Origin: Theropithecus gelada
Lineage: Eukaryota; Chordata; Mammalia; Primates; Cercopithecidae
Direction: 5' to 3'
NCBI RefSeq assembly: GCF_003255815.1
Contig: NC_037673.1
Span: 84,173,700 to 84,237,699 of the forward strand
DNA length: 64,000 bases
This document shows, piece after piece, positions 22,632-34,614 of this stretch (the first letter of the stretch is position 1; every line of letters begins with the position of its first letter). The position numbers and the translations under genes were made by a program. The notes beneath the pieces were generated by a model, which saw only the letters and a program-made list of their open reading frames with translations, had not been told where the DNA came from and did no database searches.

Positions 22632-22680
22632 GTGTGTGTGTGTGTGTGCGCGCGCGCGCACGCGTGAATGTGCGTGTGTG
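22632..22680. repeat. (TG)n-(CG)n tract
   Basis: A GT run passing into gcgcgcgcgc and then cacgcgtgaatgtgcgtgtg. Strong Z-DNA potential inside the CpG complex. Confidence 0.92.
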
Positions 22681-23264
22681 TCTAAAACGCTTATTGGTAG
22701 GTCATCAGCAGCTGATCAGACATGGTAATCCAATACTTTTTTTGAATACACACAATTTTTCGTTCAAGGTAATTTTTTTAAAAGAAAAATGGAAAACTAT
22801 TAATTTTCTGCGCAAGTCTAGGGTTCCCGGTTTAGGTTCCAGAGAACAGCAGGTCTGCGCAGCCCCCGCCTTACCAAACTTTCCTTTTCTAGGGTTTGAG
22901 GGAGGCTCATATTCTCACTTCATGACAGAGCAGCGGCTCATTTGCACGCGGGTGTGTAAAGGAGGGAGCTGTCGAACGAGTGACTTAGGAAGGGAAATCC
23001 GATAGTTGGAGCCCCCGCAGTTGCTCGGAACCTCGGCAGGAGGCACAAAGTGCCCAGGGGCAAGAGCCCGGGGTCCAAGCTTGCAGGCGCACATCATCCT
23101 CTGGGCCCCGGGCCCTCCGGTTGGAGCACTACCTCACCCGCACCCCATCCCCGTACCATTTTGATCATTATTTGAATAGCCCAGGTAAAGGTGCCCATCT
23201 CTCGGCTATGGGCGGGGGCTGGACCCTGACAGGTACAGACTCCGCGGGCCCCCAGTGTACTTAC

Positions 23265-23371
23265 CTTGAGCTAGGCCCTGGCAAATGGTGGCCCAGAAGC
23301 ATCAAGTTTCCTCTCCCAGCCGTTGTGCCAGATTTCCCCTCCTGCCTTCTGCTCCTCTCGGCCAGCTCGTT

Positions 23372-23402
<31 letters not shown>

Positions 23403-23450
23403 GTCACACACGAGGATTACTTGTGACTTTTAGAGGCAAAAGCTTGCTTA
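23265..23450 (-). ncRNA. MIR9-2HG: Candidate first exon of MIR9-2HG (5' edge unknown)
   Basis: On the minus strand the exon ends CTCAAG and is followed by GTAAGTAC (GT at 23263-23264), close to the ideal U1 match. The region toward higher coordinates is CpG-rich, as at a TSS. The upper limit is arbitrary within 23.4-24.0 kb. Confidence 0.42.
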
Positions 23451-23650
23451 TTCAGAGGAGAGAGGGAGGGGGAGAGGGAGAAAGGAGGCGGGAGGGAGGA
23501 GAGAGGGGGAGAGAGAAGTAAAAGGGGGATGGAGGATGAAGAAGAGGTGGAGAATCAGAAGGTAGAGCGGGCGTTGGTAGAGAAGGAGGAGGAAGAGGAG
23601 GAGGAGGAGGAGAAGGAGGAGGAGGAGGGATGGGAGGGGTAGGGTGGAGT
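23371..23650. repeat. (CT)n then long polypurine (GA/GGA) tract
   Basis: A (TC)n array at 23371-23398 is followed, after a short gap, by about 195 nt of nearly pure purine (23456-23650), including (GGA)n with GGG clusters. It is directly upstream of, or within, the proposed first exon. Confidence 0.9.
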
Positions 23651-24166
23651 AACCAAAGATGGGCTGGGATGGGACGGCGAGGAATAAATTGCTCCCCACC
23701 CAGCTGCGGTGCGACGCCCCCAGCGTCCCGGGGGAGCCTGTGCGTCAGCTAGCGGCTGGCCAAGGCGGGGCCGTACAAAAGCTAGCGCCGCGGGACCCCC
23801 TTCATGGGCTTCTACCCGAGCAGATCGAGCTCTGGAGGCCGCTCCACGAGCAAGCTCGAGCCATGGAGGGCTCTCAGCTCGGACAAGCGTGGCTGTCTTA
23901 AGAGCGCCAAGCTCCACGGAACTTTGATTTTATTCCCGGGAGCCCGGTCATCCACTTCTGCATCTCAGACAAGCGCCGGAGGCTCTTGCAGCTTCCGCGC
24001 GTCCTAGTCCCGGCTGCGGGGCGCCCACCTTAGTCATAGCCCATGGTCCCTGCGCTGCTCACACCGCCAGTTTCCCCACTGCCCAGGCTCCCTCCGCCCA
24101 AGCCCTGCGTCTCTGTTCACATTGGAACACCCCCCCACCTCACCTCATCTTGTTTTACCGAAGAGG

Positions 24167-24229
24167 GTGTGTGTGTGCGTGTGTGTGTGTGCGTGTGTGT
24201 GTGTGTGTGTGTGTACATAGCGCGCGCGC
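24167..24229. repeat. (GT)n tract ending in (CG)n
   Basis: GT array with two GC interruptions, then tacatagcgcgcgcgc. Same class as 12690 and 22632. Confidence 0.93.
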
Positions 24230-24299
24230 TCCAGGCTAGAAAGAAGGTAACGAAAAAGTAGCTTCGGTCTCCTGCAGCTTGGATCCCACGTCCAAGTCC

Positions 24300-27200
24300 G
24301 ACCATATTCAGTATTTGAGATTACAGTTTGCAGCAAGGACCAAGGCAGGGGTTCCCCGGATCATTTCAACTGAGTTTCAATGCAGCAAGGATTGTTTATC
24401 ATTAGTGCTAAGACTGACGAAAATAGGTCAAAAATAAAGAATAGTTGCAGAGAAAGAAGTGGAAGCGTTTTAGCAATGATCAGGAACCAAAAGTGGTTGG
24501 AATGGATTTCTCGAACAAGAGCATCCACGGTGGATAAAGGTGAAAGGCACAGACTCTCACAAAACCGCTTCAATACGTGATGGGATTAAAAAATAGGACC
24601 ATGCTTTTCAACATAGACTACCCATTAGTTCTCTGTTAAATGCATTAAACCAGCCCCATGGAATGATTACATGGCAGCTTTTTAATGTACAAACACGAGG
24701 ATTCTAAAACGGATGCACACAACCCGTTTATAGAACTCCCTCTGTACACACACATACACAACACACACACATTCATAAAGAGACAAAGTTTTAACACCGA
24801 TACTCCAAACTCGTAAATACATATTTTCTCAAACAACTTCCCCTAAATAGAGTAATTTTTTTCTGCATTTCCTTGCTGACCTGTGCGACATTATAGTTAT
24901 AGAGTAGGCTCCCAGGATCGACATAATTCTACTTACATTCATCGTGGATGGCACGTCATAAAATGCCAGGGGGGAGGGAACCTTGAGGGGCGTGGAGAAG
25001 AAGGCTTTTATTAACAATTATATTCTCCCCTAGCAGTTTAAATAATAACAATGATGTCACGGTAACCATCTCCCTTCTCCCACTCCAGTGAAACCACTAG
25101 ATGGGTTGGTGAACTGTTCATTTGTATACTTAATTAAGGGATTACCGTTGCTACACAGTTACAAAGGTGGCATAAGGAATCTCTGAATGGTAGATTGCTG
25201 GACATTTGGCATGTTTTAGGACTCATTTACCTGCCAAATCTTATTTCAGAATAAGAATGATAAAATGGTGTTAGTTTGTGCCCAGCATAGTTTTGAAGGA
25301 AAATGGAACAAAAAGAAGTTGCTCTTTGAAAATTACGTTAGTTGTAGGGGAAAAAAAAAATTCCCCTCAGCGGAACGAGCCGGTTTCGCATTATATTAAA
25401 TGAGCATCATATTTTACCAACCCAGGTGGTGTTTTAAAAATTCTTTCAGACAACAGTGGTAAGAGAGGCAGTAAAGAGCACGCAGACCCCTGCCCAGCCC
25501 GCACCCGTGTTCGCAGTGTCTGGAGCACACACTCTGAACACATCGGGACCCCCACCCCCACGAATTCGCCCTGTTTGGGACTCAGTTTCTGAGGACAAGA
25601 GTTCGTTCTCGGTGGATCGCCACCCGTTGAAAAATGGGTATTTGAGGAAGGTCAACATTCAGGCTATAGTACAATAGCACGGTGGAGGGAAAACACTTTT
25701 CATTGTTTAAGAGTTACTAAATAATTAAACTGCCCTGCATATTGAATATCACTTTGAGAATTTGCCTTTTTTAAAAAAAAAAATTATTAACCAGTGTTTT
25801 AATGAGGCCTCGGGATTGGGTTACACGGAGGAAAGTGAGGGGTTCAATAAGGTACAGCTTTGATGTACAGAACAATTATACAGAAGAAAGTAATTTATTA
25901 TTGAGGAGGACAAAAGAAATTTGGGGTTATGTTAAAGTAGAACTTAGCAGTTGCAAAACTATATTTTAAACAGACAACTTGATAATTCACATTTCTTTTT
26001 TCCCCTCTTAAACCGTTTACAACCTGGGAAATTTACTCTCGTTAACTAGTAAAACACCTCAAGGCTTGAATTAGACACCAAGTAGCCACTGATATCCCAA
26101 CAACGTACAACCTGCCCCTCTGGACGGTGTGGAATCTTTTATAAGTACTCAAGAAGAGCCCCCAAAGCTCAACTAAATTCTATGGTGCCGGCACTGACGA
26201 GTGTGCTTTAAGGTTATCAGTCTTTTAAGCATCACGTGATTAGACAGGAACGGTAACTTGAAAACACAACCTGATTCTGAGCGAAATCATTTTGTCCTGT
26301 TGGCATGAAAATGTAGTTACACCTCCAACTTCTGCTCAGAAACAGACGGCTGCGTGTGGGGGCTGGTCCCTACCCAGATCAGTACAGGATCTTCAGCTGG
26401 CAGACTAGATCCAGCAAATGGAATTAACGAAGAAACTCATGTGCGTTTGGAAAAAAAGGTGGGGGTGAGTGCTGCTTCCTGATTCCTTTCGCTGAGGTCT
26501 CCTGTGGTCATCAATGGCTTTGGCAACAGCAGGCAAGGCAAAAATAATTCACCACCAAACAGTCTTGACCGTGACATATTTAATGGGGCTAGTTTGAATT
26601 TTGTTTTAAACAATTTCCTGGCAGATGTTAGTCTTCTCCCTGCTTATCTCTTACAAGATTTTTTTGAAAATGTCATTTATAGGTAACCATTGCATGGAGT
26701 TGTGCTACAATTAACACACAGGTTCTGGGACACTTCAGGCCCATGTAAATATCCAGTGTAAAGGATTCACCAGCTTTCCCGGCAGCAGCCTCTGCAAATG
26801 GAAGCTACTCCAGAAAGAGACACTTTTATTTCTGTAGTTGTTATTCAAGTCTTTATAGGTATGAGTTTGGGACTGAATTCACCAGTCCAAATTAAGGAGT
26901 CTGCATACATGACACATCACCTGTAAATAAACACTTAGACACCAGCCTCTGCCCACTGTCGTCACAGTTTTGCCACAACTCTCCAAATGTTTGTTTTAAA
27001 TCTTCTTATCACCCTTAATGAGTGCTCCTTTTAGAACTCAACTCAGAGACTCAAATTTAGCCTTTGAATTGGTACTTTAAAAACTATTCTTGTTTTTATC
27101 ATTTAAAAGTAAGCCTACTCCTAAAATTGAGCGTTTCACTTTTAAGGCTCAAACACTTCCTTAGGTCTCTAAGGAAGGTCTCTTAGGACTCTTAAAACCA

Positions 27201-27400
27201 GCCCCCAGCATCAAATTCCATCATGGCAGTAATTTGGTACCCACAAGTAAACTGACGGCTTGGAGAGGGAGATGTTATCATTCCTCAGTTTTCTTTTGTA
27301 TCTAATAAAATGGAGACTGACTGTATGAAATCCCCTTCTAGAGTTTACCAAAATTGTTTTTTTTAATTATCCTGGACGAGAGCCCCGTGGTCTTGCATCT
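24300..27400. other. Gene-free single-copy-looking stretch
   Basis: No gene, CpG island or identifiable transposon. Scattered short TG/CA repeats near 24750. Possibly conserved regulatory DNA, but this cannot be shown from one sequence. Confidence 0.45.
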
Positions 27401-28600
27401 TAGAAGGGGTTCCAGGGGGCTCCGTTTGGCTAATTTTTAGAGACCTGCCTTGGCGGAGGCTGCTCGCAGGTAACGCTTCCGAGATGAAGGCGGGGCTCCC
27501 TGTCGCCTGCAACGGCATTTTACCTAGAATGTCCTGATTTTGGGTCCAAACTCACACTCTTCCACACCGGTGGGGTGATAGGTAGGCTAACAAAAGGCAA
27601 ACAGTAATCAGAAGGGAACCCCACAGTTTCTACCAGAGGGGTTTTGGCCAGAAAACAAAGGGAGCAGGGGCTGCTCCCTCCTTGTCCCCTGAGCCTGAAA
27701 TTCAGGTCGCCTGCGGCAACGGCCTCAGGTGAGTGGCTCAGGGAAGGGTCGCTGAGGCTCTTCCCAGGCCCCCCCGGGCCTGTCTTGGGCCGCTGCCTGG
27801 GAGTGCTTTGACCTCCGCCGCCATTCCGCTTCGTCTTTTCTTGCAGTAACACCTGCTGCCACGGATCGAGTACACCTGACTAGATGTAGTCAAAAGAAAA
27901 GGTCAAGAAAAGAAAAGGAAAGCCCCACCTTTCTTAATTCCGTTTGGTAAGAGCCAGGGCTGCCAAATCCATTACATAATGCCAGTTCAAGCTGACACCT
28001 GTGCCCGCCCTGGAGCTAGATCAGGTTCTGGCAACTGCTCCAACCTGGAACGCCGGCTCAGTAGCGCCCAAGCCGAAGGCGAAGGGGAAGAGGAACGAAG
28101 TGTGGGATGGGGGGCGGCCCCTCGTTGGGGGTTCAGGTAGGGATTGGATTCTACAGGGAATTCCCCAAGGGTGTCTCCCTAATAATTTGGGACCGTGATA
28201 TATATATATATATATATAAACAAAAACAAAACAAAACAAAAACAGCCGCAGTTTCGAAGTCCCAGAGCTTTCTTAGGAAGCATTGGACGCCCCTTGCTAC
28301 TCCAGACTGGGGCGGGCTCCCAGGGGTGCCCCCTCCAGCGCCTTCAAGAGCGGAGGACTCACCTACCGCGGGGCTGCCTGAAGCTCTCACTCCCTCTCCC
28401 GCCCGCCCCCGGGTGCTGTTGATGTGGACCTTGGAGATGCCTGCGGCGTGGCCTAACACGTGGACGCGGCCCATAACCCGCCCCGGCTGTTTCTTTCCCC
28501 TGAAGGCGGACAATGGCTTCATTAATCGGCCATCATTAAACCAACCCAGGAGAAGCCCCATCCCGCAATGAGGGCGCGGCAGGCTAATTTTGCCTACGGC
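27400..28600. promoter_or_regulatory. CpG-rich block with divergent splice donors
   Basis: Two CpG-dense parts (about 27400-27850 and 28000-28600). On the plus strand CCTCAG precedes GTGAGTGG (exon end 27728). On the minus strand GTAG precedes GTGAGTCC (exon end 28363). The pair resembles a bidirectional start region. No matching transcript is known to me. Confidence 0.4.
28197..28218. repeat. (TA)n microsatellite
   Basis: About 11 TA units followed by an AAAAC-rich stretch. Confidence 0.92.
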
Positions 28601-29065
28601 TGAACAGTTGGGGCAAACTTGGTTAACACGCTGGATCCCTCTCTGGTAAAGGCCCGACCTTCCAGATCTTTGGGGTCCTCACCAATGATTCCATGAAAAA
28701 AAAAAAAAAAAGGTCAGCGTCCAAACTCATAGGAATCCACACTCTTCCTCCCCAAACTTCCTGCTCCCCGCTAAGGCAAAAGACCCCGAGCCGTGTAAAC
28801 CCTCTTGTCAGAACGCGAATTAATGTTTCCAAGATTTTTTCTCAAAAGAATTAAGAGCTCTAGAGGCGACCCTTCCACTCACTAGGGCACCATGTCAAAG
28901 GGACTCGTCATGGCGATTTACAAGTATCACGAACGTGGACAGCGCTGCTGGAATGTAATTCTGGCTTGGTTTCATGCAGTCTTTTAAGGATTTCGTTGAG
29001 GCCCTGGAGACGTGACTAATTCTTCCCAGTCCATTGTGGGAAATACTTATTGGGCTTTGGTTGAG

Positions 29066-29091
29066 ATAAAATAAAATAAAATAAAATAAAA
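29066..29091. repeat. (ATAAA)n repeat
   Basis: Five pentamer units, without a flanking Alu body. Confidence 0.92.
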
Positions 29092-29120
29092 GCTAGACCC
29101 AAAGCTTCGTGTGGATCTTA

Positions 29121-29163
29121 AACACACACACATACACACACACACACGCACACACACGCACAA
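29121..29163. repeat. (AC)n microsatellite with interruptions
   Basis: An AC array broken by single T and G substitutions. Alternating purine-pyrimidine throughout. Confidence 0.93.
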
Positions 29164-29389
29164 TAAGCAAGAGGCAGTGACCTTCTCTGGACATCGCAGG
29201 CACCCCCTCGCTCCCGCGTTAAAATCACCAGATCCAATTCCGGGCGTCCGTCTCCACCATCAACCCCCGCCCCTTCCCCATTTCTCATCAAAAGGCAGCA
29301 GAAACGTCATATTTTATATTTCTTTTCTCTACATCTGGGCATTTTCTTGTGCATCATACCCTAAACAAATATCCTCCTTTTAGATTCGT

Positions 29390-29940
29390 GTGCGCCTAGG
29401 AAGGTGTGGACCTGCTCCCCTCTTCCCCGTAGCGACCGTGTTGGAGAAACTCGCTCGGAGGACCAGTGTGCTGCGGGGGCCAAAACTCACGCTGCCCAGC
29501 CTTGGAGAGCTGGAGAACGGAGCGGGGTCCCGCCGAACCTGCGCTCGTAGAGAATATTATCTTCACAGCAACTTAGCAAGCCCCACAGAACAAAAGTTAA
29601 AGCGTGATGGCACTATACCTTGCCCCGGGTTACTCAGGCGCCTGTCTCCCATTTTGGACATGCTGGAAATGTTGGATTTGGGGAGGTTTGCTTTGGCTGG
29701 GTTTGGGTTGTCTATATAAGCCCTGCTGGAGTACTGTACTGAGGAACGCGCCTTGATGGACTCGGGTGTTAATTAACGCGCGGCTAATTTGAGCTTCAGG
29801 AGCGGGAGGCGGCCGGTAGCGCCGCGAGCCGCGAGGGGCCAGTGACCTCTAGTGGACATGAGGAGATATGCAGCGCGCGTGAGCACGCAGCGGGAAAAAC
29901 TCCTTCCTGAGCCGCTGCTCGCTTGTCTCCTCTGAATCCA
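29390..29940. promoter_or_regulatory. CpG-rich block with plus-strand TATA-like box
   Basis: CpG-dense DNA. TATATAAG is seen on the plus strand at 29713-29720, so a start near 29745 on that strand is possible. No plus-strand gene is recognised here. Confidence 0.4.
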
Positions 29941-30699
29941 ATGCAAGGGAGGGACAGGAGTCCCCAATTTAAGGGAGAAAGAGCCGTCAGCAAGTCGTGT
30001 CGAGCAAAGACCTTAGCTCTTCTGATGTATCTGAAATCTAAACGCCATTTAAGCGCTCTAGCACACACACATTGTTACTTATCAATTTTTCCAGCGAGAG
30101 AAGGAGAACGTATTGTAATGGGTTTGAGAAGTGAGCGTAAATAACTTTGGTTTCTTAACCTAGAGAAAAGCAGGGCTTTCAAAGCTCTGGAGCCACTAGC
30201 CATTCAGGGAAAGGAGTCGGAATGTGATTCTGTAAACAAAGTTCATCAGTACTCGTAAGATTTTTCTTTTTTCTGTAAAGTATTTAAAAAAAAAAAAAAA
30301 CTTAAAAAGCTTAGTTGGGTCAACAACAAGAAAGTAATCGAACAAATGATGTGTGGAAAGGTCCAGATGCTCCTGAGTTCACACCCCTTAGGCAAATAAG
30401 AAGACAAAAATAAGAACAAAAGAACCCCTTCGCTTAACAAAAATAAAACAAAAGGCTAGGAGGAGAAAATGATCTGGGTGTTTGTTTGTTTGTTTGTTTT
30501 AACCTTCATTTATTTCATTAGTTAGATAAACTAGTGCAGAAGTTTTTGCAAAGATCGTCCTGGTTCTGCAAGCGACAAAAGCAAACCATGCACGTGGTAG
30601 TTCAGACAGAATACCGATTTTCAAAATAAACCAAAGTCTGCATTTTATCCCTCCCCATCCCACAGACTGCAGCAGACTGTGGAAGCTGGCGAGGCCCAA

Positions 30700-31580
30700 T
30701 AAAATCCCGCGACCGCACAGCCTCAGCGCTCAGGGTTCCACCGTCCAGTAGAGGCTAAGCTGACCTCGCAGACGGCCGCGCCCATTTGGGCCCTTCCTCC
30801 CGGGTCTGGTTCCACCGGCATTTGAGGATTTCTTAGTCTCTTTCTTCCCTGGTACTCTTTCCCCGAGGGCAGAAGTCTGAACTACTAGCAGCTAGCTACC
30901 AAGCGCTTGGAGCGGGAACTTGGAGGTGATCCCCTCCCCGGGAGTCCTTCCCAGCTCTCCTCTCTTCTGTGCCTGGCGGTTCTGCGGTACCAGAATCTGC
31001 CCTCAAGGGTTGGGGGAGGGGTAGATATGGGGGATCCGAGACATTGCCTCTTCCCAAACTGTGAGCACAGCCCGCTTGGGGTTGGTTTCACATCGCCCAG
31101 GACTGGGGTTCCACGCCTGGAGCGCAATTACCCTGTTGCGCCCGCACGCGCCGCGGGAAGCTCATCTGGGACCCTCGGTCGGGGCCACCGCGTTAGTGAG
31201 GGACAGCCGAGTCGGGGAACGGTCTCCCCTGGTGGACAGTATAAAGTTTGGACCTCAGGGGAAGGAAGAGCGGAACTGGACGTTGCAGGAGGCTAGAGAG
31301 CAATGTTTTCTCTCCGAACTTTTCCTTCTCCACTTTGCGCCTTCGGAAACGGCCTGGGAGTTAACAGAGGTCGGGAAGCTGCTGTAAGAGTGAAACGTCG
31401 CCCCACTTGGCGGTGGCCGGGTCTCGCAGTAGGCTCGGGTCACAGGAAGAGGGGGTAGGGGTTCAGCTCGGCCGAGAGAGGGAGCTACCGTCCCCTCGTT
31501 TCTCGGCCGGAGACGTTAAGGGTCTCCGGTGAATGAGACCTCCAGGGCCGGAAGTCAGTGGTGGCTGTACCCCGAACAAG
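30700..31580. promoter_or_regulatory. CpG island
   Basis: Dense CpG over about 0.9 kb with no recognisable coding sequence. One of the distal CpG blocks upstream of the host gene. Confidence 0.5.
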
Positions 31581-32029
31581 GCTGTCAGTTCGCAGTGAGG
31601 GAAAACGCGTAACCTGGCAGGATGAGGAATACGCGATGAAAATGAGCCCAGGGAAACCGAAGATTTCTAAGAGCTGTATTTTATTGTGGACCAAAGAAAG
31701 GACTGAGAACTGCTTAAGGGAAATAGCATTTATAAAGCCCAAACATTAAATATGTATTACAACAGAAATACAATTTTAATAGACATAACTGAATTGTAAT
31801 AGTTTAAGAAGTGATCTTTTCAGAAAACTAAACAATGTTCAATTTTAAAACGCCCAGACGTGACTCACACAGCAACCGCCTATGGGAGAACAGTAGTTTT
31901 CCTTGACCTTCCCTACACTGAGCCCAGTGAGTTCCCTGTAACCCCAGAGCAGAAAAAATCCACTAACTTTGGAATAGAGTCAGAAAAACAAAACAAACAA
32001 AACCGTGCGGACCCCCAAGTAAGGATCCA

Positions 32030-33080
32030 CTAACATTTCTGACTGCCTTGCTTAACTCCATGCCCCCGGGAAGTGGCGCGAATCACTCTTGGCACCACTT
32101 GGGGCGCAAAGAAAGGACCCACTTCCTGTTGGCCAGGCAACCGCACACCTGAGGCAAGAGGACCTGAAGTGGAGAACAAACTGTGCTCAAGTTCCAGCAG
32201 TCTCCAAAACAGTCCAGATTAGCTTGGGCCCTTGCAAACTTGGGCACTCACCTTGGGCCACGTAGGTGCCCTTTTCACCCTGCCACCAGAAACAAAGTGA
32301 ACGCTCTTCTCTGTAAGCTGGAACTTACCAAGGGCATACCTGAGCCTACCAGGCCCAGAGCACCCCATTTCAGGCCCAAATGTGCCAGTTTTACCCTTAC
32401 TGGGGGTGCGCACTGCAGCCTTCATCAACCAACTTCTAAGTGGGCACCGATGAGGAGCAGCTTTACGCTTTTTCTGCAGAGAGAAGGTAGAGAGAGCTGC
32501 GGGCGTTCGGTGTGGCCCTGTGACCCCAGGCTACTATCCCAGGCTATGACACGTCTTCGCCAGAAAAGCAGCGACCGAGTTATTTCCCGGTTGACAATGC
32601 CCAGCAGCCGGGCCCTTTTATTATGGGGTTATTAGGGGGGTCGCCCTCTTCTCTAATGGTTCATGTTCAGGTTTTCCCCCAGTAAGATTTAGAAAAGGCT
32701 AGACTTGAACAGTTGACCTCTCAGAGCCTCTGAGAAACTGGCCCCCGAATCTCTCCCCAACACTCCCCCTCCCACCCCCACCCCGTTGTACCTCAGCTGC
32801 TAGCGCGGATGGAAAGACTCAAAGACAGAGAAGCACCCCCCATCGGCCACCACCCGCTGGGAACATGATCGACAATCTTTCCCAGTTTCTTGTGGAAAAT
32901 TTTCACACGTTCACACAAAATCTGGAGTCCGAGATAATAGGTGATGAGCCGTCCTGGGAACTGTGTCGCAGGCTGAGGACGTCCAAGACCTGGTGCGCCT
33001 AGGGTCAGAGGAGCTGGAGGGGGCGACCCCAGACCTGGCGCCCCGGCTCTGCGCTGGGGGGTGGTGCTGGCTATTTCTCT
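32030..33080. promoter_or_regulatory. GC-rich block with minus-strand donor
   Basis: GC-rich with moderate CpG. On the minus strand CCCTTG precedes GTAAGTTCC (GT at 32327-32328, exon end 32329), a strong donor that could end a far-upstream first exon of the host RNA. Confidence 0.35.
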
Positions 33081-33572
33081 CTGCTCCCAACTATTGCATT
33101 TCTTTTTTCCTTCGTCTTGGCTAGAGTTATACACTTTATGTGTGGGGCGATTTAGAAAATAAAATTGGACTATATAAGCTATTCCATATATAAAAAAGAA
33201 CCGGAAAAGCCTCGCATTTTTTCTCTTGTGTTTTCCTCACTTTTCTTTTTCTCAAACTGCAACATTTTAGTGCTTGAATGGCGAATGGGGAGAAGGACCC
33301 GCCGGAGACTGAGGCACGGAACGGAGGTCTAAAAGTGAATTTTTCAATGTCTAATTTACCCTTGAAGTCACATTCCATCTTAAATGACCACGATGATGAT
33401 AATCTGAGCAGTAATATTAGTCTATTTTCCTGATCTACAGTGCGGCTTGGAGAAGTCTTGGGAATCAAACGGCATGAACTTAGATTCCTGTTATACAACT
33501 TTTCAATGAGGGAGGAGGACATCGAATACCTCACTCAGTCTTCGGGAATGGAGCCTTCAAAAACCCTTATAA

Positions 33573-33906
33573 GGCCAGGAGCGGTGGCTCACGCCTGTAA
33601 TCCCAGCACTTTGGGAGGCCAAGGCGGGTGGATCACGAGGTCAGGAGTTCAAGACCAGCCTTGCTAACATAGTGAAACCCCGTCTCTACCAAAAATACAA
33701 AAATTGGCTGGGCAAGGTGGCGCGGGCCTGTGATCCCAGCTACTCGGGAGGTTGAGGCAGGAGAATAGCTTGAACCGGGACCCGGGAAGCAGAGGTTGCA
33801 GTGAGCCGAGATCGCGCCACTGCACTCCATCCTGGGCTACAGAGCGAGACTCCGTCTCAAAACAAAACAAAACAAAACAAAGGAAGAAGAAGAAAGAAAA
33901 GAAAAG
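33573..33906 (+). mobile_element. AluS element
   Basis: Full-length plus-strand Alu: ggccaggagcggtggctcac at the head, two monomers, A-rich linker and an (AAAAC)n then GAA-rich tail. It lies at the edge of the CpG-rich tract and has about ten percent divergence by eye. It supplies the Alu-derived start of a 183-residue open frame that is not a gene. Confidence 0.95.
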
Positions 33907-34614
33907 ACAACACCCTTGTGAGCCGCCTAAGAACCGTCCTGTGAGCATCTCATCCCCACACTGGCGCTGCCACCCGCACGGACCTTCCTACTTCGCACTG
34001 TTTCAGTTTCTCTATGTGCTTTTCAGCCCATCCTTGGAGTTGCTCTATAAGGAGGACTTTCGGAGTGAAACTCCACAGTGCTGTTCAAAGACACGCTTAA
34101 TACGCCCCGGGATGGAGGGAGGACTGAGCTTGGACTGGAATTCCTGGAACAGACGAGGGCTTGGGAGCTTGGCCCAGGCACTGAGGACTGCCTACTCTTC
34201 CCGAGAAGGGCACCTGGGTCGAAAGAAGGTGGAGCGGGTCTTCTGCAAAGGCGAGACCCTGGAGAACGCTGCCCCACCCCACCCTGTGAGCGTGGACGAG
34301 TAATAATCTCCCAGCCTCAGTTTCCCCCCTTTGCTTTAGATGAATTTTAAGAAGTTTTATTTTTTTCTAAGATGATTTTCCCTACATATTTCTTGTTCCC
34401 CTCACTGCCTTTCCCGCCCCTACCCCCCAAATACATTGTAGATATTTTTCCTCCTACGGTGAATTTTAAAGAACCACAAAAGTTTGCATAAGTCAGAATT
34501 TACCTGCCCATATATTTCTGTTGAAGACGGAAAATTGTTTTTATGTGATAAGTTTTATTTCTATTGATTTTTAAAAGTTTCATCTGGAAAGAATTTGGCT
34601 CATGAGCTAAATAA

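Larger units (their letters stand above)
3015..23450 (-). ncRNA. MIR9-2HG: miR-9-2 host long noncoding RNA (LINC00461), inferred extent
   Basis: The minus-strand miR-9-2 hairpin fixes the locus, because in human miR-9-2 is carried by the neural lncRNA MIR9-2HG/LINC00461 (mouse C130071C03Rik). The 3' end is set by an AATAAA on the minus strand at 3033-3038. The terminal exon acceptor is set at 6186-6188 by a long pyrimidine tract ending in CAG. An internal exon is proposed at 11545-11608. A first exon is proposed that ends at a near-perfect donor (AAG then GTAAGT) after 23265, inside a CpG-rich block. These positions fit my memory of human isoforms that start about 6 and 18 kb upstream of the miRNA. 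There is no long conserved reading frame. The transcript acts as pri-miRNA and is also reported as a neural lncRNA. The start near 23450 is a guess, and farther promoters are possible. Confidence 0.6.
22380..24060. promoter_or_regulatory. MIR9-2HG: CpG island complex, probable main MIR9-2HG promoter
   Basis: Long GC- and CpG-rich block interrupted by a purine tract. It contains the best minus-strand donor of the window (exon end 23265). I recall the longer human host isoform starting about 18 kb upstream of the miRNA, which is this place. No TATA box is seen on the minus strand near the donor, so initiation would be dispersed. Confidence 0.55.

Noticed and set aside
33165..33190. TATA-like sequences (tatataagct, catatataaaa)
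   Set aside because: AT-rich context without CpG, start-site or donor support on a consistent strand.
33752..34303. 183-codon plus-strand frame
   Set aside because: The first third is translated AluS tail, the remainder is GC-rich unique DNA, and no protein family is recognised.
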